From Kineosporia aurantiaca JCM 3230 (GTDB taxonomy: Bacteria > Actinomycetota > Actinomycetes > Actinomycetales > Kineosporiaceae): a stretch of 64,000 nt of DNA. The stretch is taken from contig JODP01000001.1 of the NCBI GenBank assembly GCA_000719025.1, positions 744,001-808,000 on the forward strand, written 5' to 3'. The notes under the pieces are model-generated. The model was not told the DNA's origin, searched no databases, and worked only from the letters and a program-made list of their open reading frames with translations. The position numbers and the translations under genes are program-made. Of the stretch, positions 25,628 to 34,255 are shown one piece after another; position 1 is the first letter of the stretch, and each line of letters starts with the position of its first letter.

Positions 25628-25828
25628 ATGACGACCGAGCACACCTCCGGTGATCCGCGACCGGCTTCCGCGATCACCGCCGTCGCCTGGCTGGCCGTGG
25701 TCGCCGGGATGGTCGGCAACACGGTGGCCTCGCTCACCGGCGACGTCCTGCTGGTCCACCTGGGCCTCGGGCTGCTCACCGCGGCCGGGGTCGTCACGCT
25801 GGTGCTGAACTGGCTGCACCGGCGATGA
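25628..25828 (+). CDS. small two-helix membrane protein leading the ABC operon
   Basis: This 66-residue protein starts at ATG 25628 behind AAGGAGAAG. It has two hydrophobic helices (AITAVAWLAVVAGMVGNTVAS and VLLVHLGLGLLTAAGVVTLVL). Its stop overlaps the ATP-binding gene by ATGA, so it is translationally coupled to the MacB-type transporter and may be an accessory subunit. No family is recognised. Confidence 0.65.
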   Translation: MTTEHTSGDPRPASAITAVAWLAVVAGMVGNTVASLTGDVLLVHLGLGLLTAAGVVTLVLNWLHRR

Positions 25829-26562
25829 GCGCGTCGACCCTCACCCGCACCCCGGCGATCCGGCTGGCCGACGTGGTGAAGACCTACCAGAACGTGACTG
25901 CCCTGCAGAGGGTTTCGGTCGACGTCCAGCAGGGCGAATTCGTCGCCGTGATGGGCCCGTCCGGCTCCGGCAAGAGCACGTTGATGCACTGCGCCGCCGG
26001 GCTGGACACGCCCAGTAGCGGCGAGGTGCTGGTGGACGGAGTGGCGATCGGCGGCCTGAACGAGACCCGCCGCACCGAACTGCGGCGCGACCGGATCGGT
26101 TTCGTGTTCCAGTCCTACAACCTGGTGTCGTCCCTGACCGTGGCCGACAACATCACGCTGCCGCTGCGGATGGCCCGGCGCACCGCCGACCCGGCCTGGC
26201 TGGCCGAGCTGGTGGACCGGGTCGGGCTCACCGACCGGCTGCACCACCGGCCGGCCGAGCTCTCCGGCGGCCAGCAGCAACGCGCGGCGATCGCCCGGGC
26301 GCTGATCGCCCGGCCCGCAGTGGTCTTCGCCGACGAACCGACCGGCGCCCTCGACCTGCGGGCCGCCCGCGAGGTGCTGAAGCTGCTGCGGAGCATGGTC
26401 GACGACCTGGGCCAGACCGTGGTGATGGTCAGCCACGACCCGGCCGCCGCCGCCCACGCCGACCGCACGCTGGTGATGGCCGACGGCCGGATCGTCGAGA
26501 CGCTGCTCGCCCCCACCGCCGCGGACCTGGCCGCGAGCCTGATCCGGGTCGGGGAGGCCTGA
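25825..26562 (+). CDS. ABC transporter ATP-binding protein (MacB/LolD type)
   Basis: This 245-residue protein has Walker A GPSGSGKST, Q-loop FVFQSYNLVSSLTV, signature LSGGQQQRAAIARAL and Walker B VVFADEPTGALD, where the ADEPTGALD form is typical of the MacB/LolD/FtsE group. The downstream permease begins two bases after its stop. Such systems work as mechanotransmission or efflux machines rather than importers. The cargo is unknown. Confidence 0.9.
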   Translation: MSASTLTRTPAIRLADVVKTYQNVTALQRVSVDVQQGEFVAVMGPSGSGKSTLMHCAAGLDTPSSGEVLVDGVAIGGLNETRRTELRRDRIGFVFQSYNLVSSLTVADNITLPLRMARRTADPAWLAELVDRVGLTDRLHHRPAELSGGQQQRAAIARALIARPAVVFADEPTGALDLRAAREVLKLLRSMVDDLGQTVVMVSHDPAAAAHADRTLVMADGRIVETLLAPTAADLAASLIRVGEA

Positions 26563-26563
26563 G

Positions 26564-29074
26564 ATGTTCTACGTCGCCCGCAAGATGGCCCGGCACCGGA
26601 TCGCCGCGCTGATCGCGGTGATCAGCGCGGTCGGCGGAGGTGCGGCCCTGATCACCACCACCGGCGTGCTGGCCGAGTCCGGCCTGCGTTCGCACGCCCC
26701 GATCACCCGGCTGGCCGGCGCCGACGTGCTGGTCGGAGCGGATCAGACATTCTCGAAGTACGACAGCGGCCCAATCTCTCTGCCGGAACGCGGCACCATC
26801 CCGGCCGACCTCGTCACCTCGATAGCGGCTGTCCCCGGGGTGACCGCGGCCGCAGGCGACATCAGCTTTCCCGCGGCCGTGCTCGGACGGGATGGGCAGC
26901 CGATCACCACCTCCACCGACCCGGCCAATAGTGGGCACGGCTGGTCGACGACGTCTTTCGTCGGCGGGCTCAGTGGCCAGGCACCGCAGCAGGACGACGA
27001 GGTCGCCCTCGGCCGGAGCGTGGCCCAGACTGCTTCGCTGAGCATCGGCGACACCGCGCGGGTGGTGGCCGATGGGAAGGCCATGGACGTCCGGGTCACC
27101 GCCGTCGTCGGAACCAACGACTCAGGCGTGTATTTCGATGATTCCGAAGCATCCAGGCTGTCCGGCGCCACCGGCACCGTTGACCTGATCGGCCTGAAAG
27201 TCGCCCCGGATCAGCGCGGTTCGGTCGCCGATCGAATTCACCGGCAATGGCCCAACCTTGCCGTCGCGACCGGCGACCGGCGGGGCGACCTGCTGGACCC
27301 AGAGATCGGCGGCGCTCGCGGCCTGCTCCTCGCCCTTTCCGGATCGATGTCCGGGGTCACCCTGCTGCTGGTCGGCTTCATCGTGGCCGGAGCACTCGGA
27401 GTGTCGATCGACGGGCAGCGTCGGGAGCTCGCCCTGCTGCGCGCGGTCGGCGCCACCCCTCGGCAGATCCGCGGGCTGGCCGCTGGTCAGGCCACCGTCG
27501 CGACCGTAGCCGGGCTGATCCCCGGCATCGCCCTCGGCTACTTCCTGGCCGAGCAGTCCCGCCACTTCCTGGTGCACCTGGACGTCCTGCCGGCCGGCCT
27601 GCCGCTGGCGATCAGCCCGCTGCCGGCCCTCGGCACCGCCCTGCTGCTCCTGCTCACCGTGCAGATCGCGGCGCGCAGCGCGGCCTGGCGGGTCTCCCGG
27701 CGCCCGGCCACCGAGGCCCTCGCCGAGTCCCGCACCGAGGCGCCCTCGACCGGGCGCGGCGCCCGGATCCGCAACGGCGCCGGGCTACTGCTGATCGCCG
27801 CCGGCATCATGCTCTCGGTCACGCCGCTGGTGGTCCGCACGGAGATCGGGGTCTCGATGTCCGCCCTGGCCGGCATCATCGCGGCGATCGGCCTGGCCCT
27901 GGCCGGGCCCACCCAACTGCAGGTGCTCAGCGGCCTGCTGGCCCGGCGCCTGCCGGCCCGGGTTGCTCCGACCAGCTGGCTGGCGGTGTCCAACCTGCAC
28001 GGCTACGCACGGCGCTTCGCGGGGGCGGTGACCACCCTGGCGATGGCCGTGGTCTTCGTCCTCACCTACACCTTCACCCAAACGTCACTGATGCAGGCCC
28101 GTTCCGACGACACCCGAACCGGCACCACGGCCCAGTTCAGCGTCTCGGCCCCGGCCCTGGGCGGGGTTCCGGACGGCACGGTCGCCGCGCTGCGCAGCGT
28201 CCCCGGGGTCGAAGGAGCGGCCGCGATCCGAAACACCACGCTGCTGAGGAAGTATCAGCTTCTCGGCGATCCCGATGTGGAGTCGGCGCCCGCGCTGATC
28301 GCCGGACCGGAGGCCGCCTCGGTGCTGGACCTCGGCGTCACCGACGGCTCGCTCAAGGATCTCAAGGGCGCGACCGTCGCGGCCGGCTCCGCCACCCGGC
28401 TCAAGGTCGGCGACCGGGCCACGCTCTACCTCGGCGACGGCACCCCGGCGACGGCCCGGGTGGTTGCGGTCTACGACCGGGACCTGGGCTTCGGGCCGCT
28501 GGTCGCCTCGCCCGACCTGGTCGCCGGGCACACCTCGAACGCTCTGGCCGACTCGGTCCTGGTCCGCACCGACGGCTCGACCGCGAGCCAGAAGGCCCTC
28601 GCGGCGGTGGTCACCCGCACGCCCGGCCTGACCCTGGGCCCGGCGGACCCGGAACCCAGCGGACCGGACGGAATCCCGGCCGACGTCTGGATCAACCTGG
28701 CCGCGGTCGGCGTGCTGCTCGGCTACCTGCTGCTCGGCATCACGAACAAGCTGGTCGCGGCCACCACCGCGCGCCGGGCCGAGTTCGCCACGTTGCGGCT
28801 GAACGGCACCACCGTGCGCCAGATCCTCTCCACCACCCGCCGCGAGGCCGGGCTGATCACCGCATCAGCTGCGGTGACCGGGCTGCTGCTGGCGACCGTG
28901 CCGATGCTGCTGCTGGGGATCGGGCTGCTGCACCGGCCCTGGCCGGCCGGGCCGGTCTGGCTGGTGCCGGCCACGGTCGCCGCGGTGGCCCTGCTCGGCT
29001 TCGCCAGCATCGAGCTGGCCACCCGCCAGGCCCTGCGCCTTCCCCCGGCCCAGGCCCTGGCCGAGCGGGAGTAG
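26564..29074 (+). CDS. FtsX-like ABC transporter permease (two FtsX modules)
   Basis: This 836-residue protein has an N-terminal helix, a large extracytoplasmic domain, a three-helix FtsX module at about 240-380, further helices at about 400-450 and 485-510, a second extracytoplasmic domain, and a C-terminal FtsX module (about 705-830). That two-module layout is common in actinobacterial MacB-type permeases and serves as a complete pair with one ATPase. It forms an operon with 25628 and 25825. The transported or signalled substrate cannot be predicted. Confidence 0.88.
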   Translation: MFYVARKMARHRIAALIAVISAVGGGAALITTTGVLAESGLRSHAPITRLAGADVLVGADQTFSKYDSGPISLPERGTIPADLVTSIAAVPGVTAAAGDISFPAAVLGRDGQPITTSTDPANSGHGWSTTSFVGGLSGQAPQQDDEVALGRSVAQTASLSIGDTARVVADGKAMDVRVTAVVGTNDSGVYFDDSEASRLSGATGTVDLIGLKVAPDQRGSVADRIHRQWPNLAVATGDRRGDLLDPEIGGARGLLLALSGSMSGVTLLLVGFIVAGALGVSIDGQRRELALLRAVGATPRQIRGLAAGQATVATVAGLIPGIALGYFLAEQSRHFLVHLDVLPAGLPLAISPLPALGTALLLLLTVQIAARSAAWRVSRRPATEALAESRTEAPSTGRGARIRNGAGLLLIAAGIMLSVTPLVVRTEIGVSMSALAGIIAAIGLALAGPTQLQVLSGLLARRLPARVAPTSWLAVSNLHGYARRFAGAVTTLAMAVVFVLTYTFTQTSLMQARSDDTRTGTTAQFSVSAPALGGVPDGTVAALRSVPGVEGAAAIRNTTLLRKYQLLGDPDVESAPALIAGPEAASVLDLGVTDGSLKDLKGATVAAGSATRLKVGDRATLYLGDGTPATARVVAVYDRDLGFGPLVASPDLVAGHTSNALADSVLVRTDGSTASQKALAAVVTRTPGLTLGPADPEPSGPDGIPADVWINLAAVGVLLGYLLLGITNKLVAATTARRAEFATLRLNGTTVRQILSTTRREAGLITASAAVTGLLLATVPMLLLGIGLLHRPWPAGPVWLVPATVAAVALLGFASIELATRQALRLPPAQALAERE

Positions 29075-29088
29075 CGGCCCGACGGGCC

Positions 29089-29574
29089 TCAGGCCAGCTG
29101 ACCCTCGATCGCCGCAATCACCTCGGGCGCCTCCGGCACCGTGCGGGGACGGAACCGGGCGACCACCTCGCCGGTGCCGGAGAGCAGGAACTTCTCGAAG
29201 TTCCACTCCACGTCCCCGGCCTGGCCGGAGGCGTCCGGGTGGCTGGTCAGCTGCTGGTAGAGCGCGTCCCGCCCGGGCCCGTTCACCTCGGTCTTGGCCA
29301 GCATCGGGAAGGTGACCCCGTACGTCCGGGAACAGAACTCCTCGATCTCCTCGGCACTGCCCGGCTCCTGACCGGCGAACTGGTTGCAGGGCACGCCGAC
29401 GACGGTGAACCCGCGATCCGCGTAGGTCTTCTGCAGCCGCTCCAGCCCCTCGTACTGCGGGGTCATGCCACATTTCGAGGCGACGTTGACGACCAGGACG
29501 GCCTGGCCGGCGTACTGGCCCAGGCTGGTGGGCTCGCCGGACAGCGTGGACAGCGGGATCTGATGAACGCTCAT
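29089..29574 (-). CDS. glutathione peroxidase family protein (Cys type)
   Basis: I choose ATG 29574 (161 residues); a TTG four codons upstream is the alternative. Catalytic residues are all present: Cys in NVASKCGMTPQY, Gln in GVPCNQFAGQEPG, and Trp/Asn in WNFEKFL. Such bacterial Cys-type enzymes usually use thioredoxin to reduce hydroperoxides. It is the third gene of an apparent operon with UbiB-like and P450 genes; the P450 stop is four bases upstream. Confidence 0.9.
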   Translation of the reverse strand: MSVHQIPLSTLSGEPTSLGQYAGQAVLVVNVASKCGMTPQYEGLERLQKTYADRGFTVVGVPCNQFAGQEPGSAEEIEEFCSRTYGVTFPMLAKTEVNGPGRDALYQQLTSHPDASGQAGDVEWNFEKFLLSGTGEVVARFRPRTVPEAPEVIAAIEGQLA

Positions 29575-29578
29575 GTCT

Positions 29579-30715
29579 TCAGGCAACTCCTCGGACCAGG
29601 GGATGTTCCCGTTGGTGCAGACTTATCGGCAGTTCGGCCAGGGCATGAAAAGTGGACGAACGGCGCCAGGTGGGCGGATCGGTGAGGGGCTGGGCCTGGG
29701 GGAACCGGCCGAAGAACCGGCCGAGTGCCTCCTCCGCCTCCAGCCGGGCCAGCGCGGCGCCCAGGCAGAAGTGGATGCCGGTGCCGAAGCCGAGGTTGCC
29801 CGGGCCCTCGCGGGTCAGGTCCAGCCGTTCGGGCGCGGTCCAGCGGCGCTCGTCCCGGTTCACCTGGTCCAGCTCGATCAGCACCGCCTGCCCGGCGCCG
29901 ACCCGGACCCCGCCGAGATCGTGGTCGGTCAGCGCGGTCCGGCCGATGATCTTCACCGGTCCCTCCAGCCGGACCAGCTCGTCGACCGCCCGGGCCGGGT
30001 TCTCCTGCAGAGCGGGCAACTGGTCGCGGTGCCGCATCAGGGCCAGGCCACCGCTGGCGATCAGGTTGGCAGTGGTCTCGTGCCCGGCGGCCAGAAGCAG
30101 CACGCAGGTCGCCATCACCTCGTCCACGGTCAGCTCGGTGCGCAGCAACTGGCTGATGAAGTCCTCGCCGTCACCGCCCTTACGGGAGGCCAGGATCGGG
30201 GTGAGGAACAGAGTGACCTCGATTCCGGCGGTCACGGCCAGCCGCAGGTCCTCCTGGTCGGCGTCGACCTCGAGGAGCCGGACCAGGTCGGGCGTCTGCT
30301 CCAGGAAGACCTGGGCGCCCTCGACCCCGACGTCGAGAAGTTCGGCGATCACCGCCAGGGGTACCAGGTACCCGAAGTCGGCCAGCAGATCGACCGGTTC
30401 GCGGGAATCCCGGTCCTGGAAAGCGTCCTCAAGCTGATCCAGACAGGACTCCACGACCGAGGCGACCCGACCCCGGAAGGCCTCGACCGCGCGAGCGCTG
30501 AAGGCCGGGGCGATCAACCGGCGCAGCCGGGTGTGGTCGGGCGGATCGGTGAAAAGCATCATGGACGAGGGAACCTGGGCCAGGTCGGCGGGCAACAGAG
30601 GGCTGTTGGCCGGGTCGCTGCTCCAGCCCGACCCACGCAACACGGACGAGGCCTCTTCGAACCCGCGTACCCGGAAGGCCCCGGCCTGCTCGTCCCAGAT
30701 CACTGATTGCGTCAT
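29579..30715 (-). CDS. cytochrome P450
   Basis: This 378-residue protein is slightly short for a bacterial P450. The I-helix oxygen-binding motif LLLAAGHETTANL, the K-helix ExxR (DELVRLEGPVKIIGR) and the heme loop FGTGIHFCLGAALARLE with its Cys ligand are all intact. Start ATG 30715 overlaps the UbiB-like stop (ATGA), and a glutathione peroxidase follows. No ferredoxin or reductase gene is adjacent. The substrate is unknown; the TetR gene upstream suggests ligand-induced expression. Confidence 0.9.
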   Translation of the reverse strand: MTQSVIWDEQAGAFRVRGFEEASSVLRGSGWSSDPANSPLLPADLAQVPSSMMLFTDPPDHTRLRRLIAPAFSARAVEAFRGRVASVVESCLDQLEDAFQDRDSREPVDLLADFGYLVPLAVIAELLDVGVEGAQVFLEQTPDLVRLLEVDADQEDLRLAVTAGIEVTLFLTPILASRKGGDGEDFISQLLRTELTVDEVMATCVLLLAAGHETTANLIASGGLALMRHRDQLPALQENPARAVDELVRLEGPVKIIGRTALTDHDLGGVRVGAGQAVLIELDQVNRDERRWTAPERLDLTREGPGNLGFGTGIHFCLGAALARLEAEEALGRFFGRFPQAQPLTDPPTWRRSSTFHALAELPISLHQREHPLVRGVA

Positions 30716-32115
30716 GCCTCGTGCTCCTTTCGGTAGGCGGCCTCAAGCCGGCCGTACCGAGTGGCCGGCGCCGCACCGAGGTCCATCTCCTCCCGGATGC
30801 TCCGCCAGTCCGCGGTCGCGTGCAGCCCGGCCAGCACCGCCGTCAGGCCCAGATCGATCCGGCTCAGGGCGAGGTACTCCCCCGGCAGTGCGAGCTTCTG
30901 CACCACGGCGGAATGCGGCCCGCGCGGGGAGAATTCGAGATCGACGATGCGCGCAGCGAATTCCGGGGTGTAGGTGAACGGCTGCTCGCCGAGGACCGGT
31001 GTCAGCGACTCGCGCGCCCAGGCCAGCAGCCCTTGCGCGTCCGGCGGTTCACCCGGCACGAAACCCTGCTCCGCGTAACACTTCAGCAGCTCGTCGGCGT
31101 CACCCTCGATTGCCGCCTGAACCGCCCGGACCATCCAGCCCACCTGATCGGTCCGCCACGACTTCACGCAGCCGAAGTCCAGGAAGGTGACCGAGCCGTC
31201 GGGATGGAACAGGTAATTGCCCGGGTGCGGGTCCGCGTTGAACCGGCCCATCCGGCGCAGGCTGCCCAGGGTGAACCGGTAGATCGCCTCACCCCACTGG
31301 TCCTTCAGCTCCTGATCGGCTTCCCGGGCCTGGGCCCAGCGCATTCCGTCGCTCCGGTCCATGGTGAGCACCCGGCCGGTGCTGTACTCCGGCAGCACCT
31401 CCGGGACGTGGGCGAACGGGTGATCGCGGTAGGCGTCGGCGAAGATCTTCTGGTTGACGGCCTCGGTGCGGTAGTCGATCTCCTCACCGATCCGCGCGGT
31501 CACCTCGGCGGCCAGGGCCCGTGCGTCGGTGCGCCCGAGATCCGGCAGCACCCCCCGGATCAGCTGGAAGAACGTGGCCAGCAGTTCGGCGTTGGCGAGA
31601 TCGGCGCGAATCGCCTCGTCCACCCCGGGGTACTGGATCTTCACCACCACGCTCCGGCCGTCGTGAGTGGTGGCGGCGTGCACCTGCCCGATCGAGGCCG
31701 CGGCCAACGGGGTGGGCGCGAACTCGGCGAAGACCTCTTCCGGGGGCGCCCCGAGTTCGGCGGCCAGGGTGGAGGCGGCCAGCTCCGGCTCCATCGGCGG
31801 GGCGTCGTCCTGCAGCCGGGACAGCGCGGCCTGGTACACCGACTGGCTGCTGCCCTCGACCAGGGAGCCGAGCGAGACGAAGGAGAGGATCTGCCCCGCC
31901 TTCATCAGCACGCCCCGGGAGCGGCCGAGCGACTCGGCGTACCGCTGGGCACCGCGCTCGTGAACGCCCGCGCTGCCCTTGCGGCGCAGGGCCGAGATCA
32001 CCGCCTCACCAGCGGTCCGGCCGGTCAGCGCCACCAACGGCGCCGCCCGGGCCACCCGGCCGGTCGCGATCCTTCCGGGTCGCTGCTGGTGCTTCTGCCG
32101 GTCGGCGTCGGGCAT
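30712..32115 (-). CDS. ABC1/UbiB-family atypical kinase
   Basis: This 467-residue protein starts at ATG 32115 behind GAGGAGG. It has the UbiB hallmarks: KxGQ motif (LMKAGQILSF), Ala-rich loop AAASIGQVHAA, VVVKIQYPG lysine, and catalytic NADPHPGNYLF and FLDFGCVKS. These atypical kinases/ATPases act in isoprenoid-quinone or lipid metabolism at membranes. Overlap with a P450 gene is unusual and suggests a role in handling a lipophilic substrate. It is divergent from the TetR gene, with the dyad at 32139-32157 between them. Confidence 0.88.
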   Translation of the reverse strand: MPDADRQKHQQRPGRIATGRVARAAPLVALTGRTAGEAVISALRRKGSAGVHERGAQRYAESLGRSRGVLMKAGQILSFVSLGSLVEGSSQSVYQAALSRLQDDAPPMEPELAASTLAAELGAPPEEVFAEFAPTPLAAASIGQVHAATTHDGRSVVVKIQYPGVDEAIRADLANAELLATFFQLIRGVLPDLGRTDARALAAEVTARIGEEIDYRTEAVNQKIFADAYRDHPFAHVPEVLPEYSTGRVLTMDRSDGMRWAQAREADQELKDQWGEAIYRFTLGSLRRMGRFNADPHPGNYLFHPDGSVTFLDFGCVKSWRTDQVGWMVRAVQAAIEGDADELLKCYAEQGFVPGEPPDAQGLLAWARESLTPVLGEQPFTYTPEFAARIVDLEFSPRGPHSAVVQKLALPGEYLALSRIDLGLTAVLAGLHATADWRSIREEMDLGAAPATRYGRLEAAYRKEHEA

Positions 32116-32138
32116 GGATCCTCCTCGCCCTCAGTGGT

Positions 32139-32157
32139 CACTGAGTTCACCTCAGTG
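32139..32157. promoter_or_regulatory. TetR operator candidate (19-bp inverted repeat)
   Basis: CACTGAG-TTCAC-CTCAGTG is a perfect 7+7 dyad with a 5-base centre. It ends 12 bases before the TetR start and lies 24 bases from the UbiB start. It could repress both divergent units. Confidence 0.6.
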
Positions 32158-32169
32158 TTTACTTGGGTG

Positions 32170-32760
32170 ATGACCGCGTCAACCGCAACCCGCGACCGGA
32201 TCCTCGACGCGGCCCTGCAGCTCTTCGGCGAGCACGGGTTCCGCGGCACCAGCGTCGCCGCGATCGAGCGGGCGGCCGGGCTCACTCCCGGCGCGGGCGG
32301 TCTCTACCACCACTTCCGCACCAAGGAGGCGGTGCTCACCGAGGCCCTGGAACGGCACGTCGGCCGGCTGGGCGCTCTGCGGGACATCCGCCGCCTGTTC
32401 GCCGGGGTGCAGGACCTCGAGGTCGAGCTCACCCTGATCGCCCGCTACGTGCTGGCCGAACTGGAGGCCGAGCACGACCTGGTCCAGGTGCTCGTGCTGG
32501 AGAGCCGGCAGCGACCGGACCTGGTCGGGCAGACCGTGGAGCGACTGGTCGCCAGCTCGGTCACGGAATTCGCCGCCTGGCTGGTGCAGGACTGGGGTGC
32601 ACCCGCCGAACAGGCCCGCGCCACGGCCGCTCTGGCCCTGGCGTCCCTGTTCTCGCACCGGCTGATCTCGCCGACGGTGCTCTCGACCGAGGAGTTCGTG
32701 ACCTCCTGGGTGGCCACCTTCGGCTCGGCGCTGTCGGCCGGCAGCCGCTCGCCGCTGTAA
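32170..32760 (+). CDS. TetR-family transcriptional regulator
   Basis: I choose ATG 32170 (196 residues), since the HTH begins directly after (RDRILDAALQLFGEHGFRGTSVAAIERAAG...GGLYHHFRTKEAVL). The C-terminal ligand domain is variable, with one stretch AEHDLVQVLVLESRQRPDLV. The short distance to upstream promoter elements suggests little or no leader. It probably controls itself and the divergent UbiB-P450-peroxidase operon. Confidence 0.9.
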   Translation: MTASTATRDRILDAALQLFGEHGFRGTSVAAIERAAGLTPGAGGLYHHFRTKEAVLTEALERHVGRLGALRDIRRLFAGVQDLEVELTLIARYVLAELEAEHDLVQVLVLESRQRPDLVGQTVERLVASSVTEFAAWLVQDWGAPAEQARATAALALASLFSHRLISPTVLSTEEFVTSWVATFGSALSAGSRSPL

Positions 32761-33026
32761 AAAGATTTTCGGCCGCCCTGACAACCAATTGACGAGAACG
32801 ACAGGCACGCAGGTCAGAGCGGCAATGACGGGACGCTTGGACACCCGGCCGAACCCGGGAGTAGGGCAGATCCGACATCTTTCGCCAAAAGCCGGGCGAC
32901 GCGACGCGATCTGAGTTTTCCTTTTCATGTGCACCGCGGGTGGGGGCCCGGGGACGCCCGGACGCCGCGGCACATCCAAAATCATTCCGCACGAACAATC
33001 TCGCGTGAGCGACGAAGGAATTCCTC

Positions 33027-33809
33027 ATGTCCTACCGTACTGCCCGGAACGGACTGGCCGTGCTCTGCGCGGCCGGTGCCGCTGCCTCGGGCCTGTTCCT
33101 CGCCGCCGGACCGGCGGATGCGAAAGCCACTGCCGACTGCCAGATCACCGGAATGACGCCGGACCACAAGGTAGCGGTCGGCCCCACCGGCAAGGCGGTG
33201 ACCGTCCAGGTCGACACCACCTGCCCAGCCGGCTCGAAGATCGACTGGTACTACATCGCCCAGTACCCGCCGAACGTACCCAACGACGCAACGTTCCCGC
33301 TGTACCAGTGGGCCAACTACACGGTCAGTCAGGCCGCCCACTTCGAGGTGCACACCGACGGCAAGTTCACCCTGTCCTCCGGCCCGAGCGCCGGCAACCT
33401 GCTGGCCGGGCAGCCGATCAGCACCGGCCTGACCGCCTTCGTGGACACCGGGGCGCCGGGCCATCAGGACGAGCCCTCCCTGGGCGGGTACTCCAGCACC
33501 CTGACCCTGCTGCGGGCCACCCGAGTCACCGGTTTTGCCGCCGACAAGACGACCGTGAACAGCGGCGACTACATCACTTTCACCGGCAACACGCAGCGCG
33601 CGGACTGGGAGACCAACAGCTGGCGCACCTTCTTCAGCCACGGCGACCACCTGCAGTTCCGGGCGGACGGCGCCACGAAGTGGACCAGCACACCGGGCGA
33701 CGTGTTGAACACCCAGGCGACGGCGTCGGGCGACTACCGGATCCACTACGACGGTGACGCCTGGAGCGGGGCCTCCAACAGCAAGACGATCCACGTCACG
33801 GTGAACTGA
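33027..33809 (+). CDS. secreted protein of unknown function
   Basis: This 260-residue protein starts at ATG 33027 with GAAGGAAT upstream. A Sec-type signal peptide is clear (basic start, LAVLCAAGAAASGLFLAAG, cleavage near GPADA-KA). Two cysteines (TADCQI and DTTCPAG) could form a disulfide. The mature part is rich in beta-prone, Thr/Gly/aromatic residues (WYYIAQYPPNVPND, YDGDAWSGASNSKTIHV), suggesting a beta-sandwich. No enzyme motif is recognised. The 266-base upstream gap holds its promoter. Confidence 0.75.
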   Translation: MSYRTARNGLAVLCAAGAAASGLFLAAGPADAKATADCQITGMTPDHKVAVGPTGKAVTVQVDTTCPAGSKIDWYYIAQYPPNVPNDATFPLYQWANYTVSQAAHFEVHTDGKFTLSSGPSAGNLLAGQPISTGLTAFVDTGAPGHQDEPSLGGYSSTLTLLRATRVTGFAADKTTVNSGDYITFTGNTQRADWETNSWRTFFSHGDHLQFRADGATKWTSTPGDVLNTQATASGDYRIHYDGDAWSGASNSKTIHVTVN

Positions 33810-33885
33810 CCGGAGGTGCGGGCCGTTGGGTTCCTGGTCCGCGATCGGCCCCGGAAGCCGATTTCCAACGGGTTTTTCGGGAGCC

Positions 33886-33930
33886 CTCCTCGGTGAGGCT
33901 CTCCTCGGTGAGGCTCTCCTCGGTGAGGCT
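33886..33930. repeat. 15-bp tandem repeat, three exact copies
   Basis: CTCCTCGGTGAGGCT is repeated at 33886, 33901 and 33916 in a noncoding gap. Each unit holds a small dyad around CCTCGGTGAGG. Confidence 0.85.
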
Positions 33931-34120
33931 CTACGGGAAGGCCCGGAACCGGGGACGGCCTCAGCCGGACACCTCGGGCTTCGATGACCATCGCCGGACG
34001 GATCAGGCAGATGTGGTCAGCGGATGCCCTCCAGCGAAGCCGTGCCGATCACGGTGAGCTGACTCTGATCGCTGTGCGGGTGCTGCGGTGGGTGGGGCGC
34101 CGTGGTACCCGCACAGCCCG

Positions 34121-34239
34121 GGCCCAAGCCCTGCGGGAAGCGCCCAAGCCCTGCGGGAAGCGCCCGAGCCCTGCGGGGAGCGCACCAGTCCCTCGGTGAG
34201 CGCCCGAGCCCCTCGGTGAGCGCCGAGCCCAGGGGGAGC
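34121..34239. repeat. 20-bp tandem repeat, about six degenerate copies
   Basis: Units like CGCCCAAGCCCTGCGGGAAG start at 34121, 34141, 34161, 34181, 34201 and 34221 (last one shortened). Later copies carry CTCGGTGAG as in the 33886 array. With that array it fills the 446-base gap 33810-34255, where I see no gene. Confidence 0.8.
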
Positions 34240-34255
34240 GCAAGGACAGAGGGGC

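Noticed and set aside
30721..32169. Long in-frame extension upstream of the TetR gene
   Set aside because: It is antisense to the UbiB gene and crosses its promoter; the TetR HTH starts right after ATG 32170.
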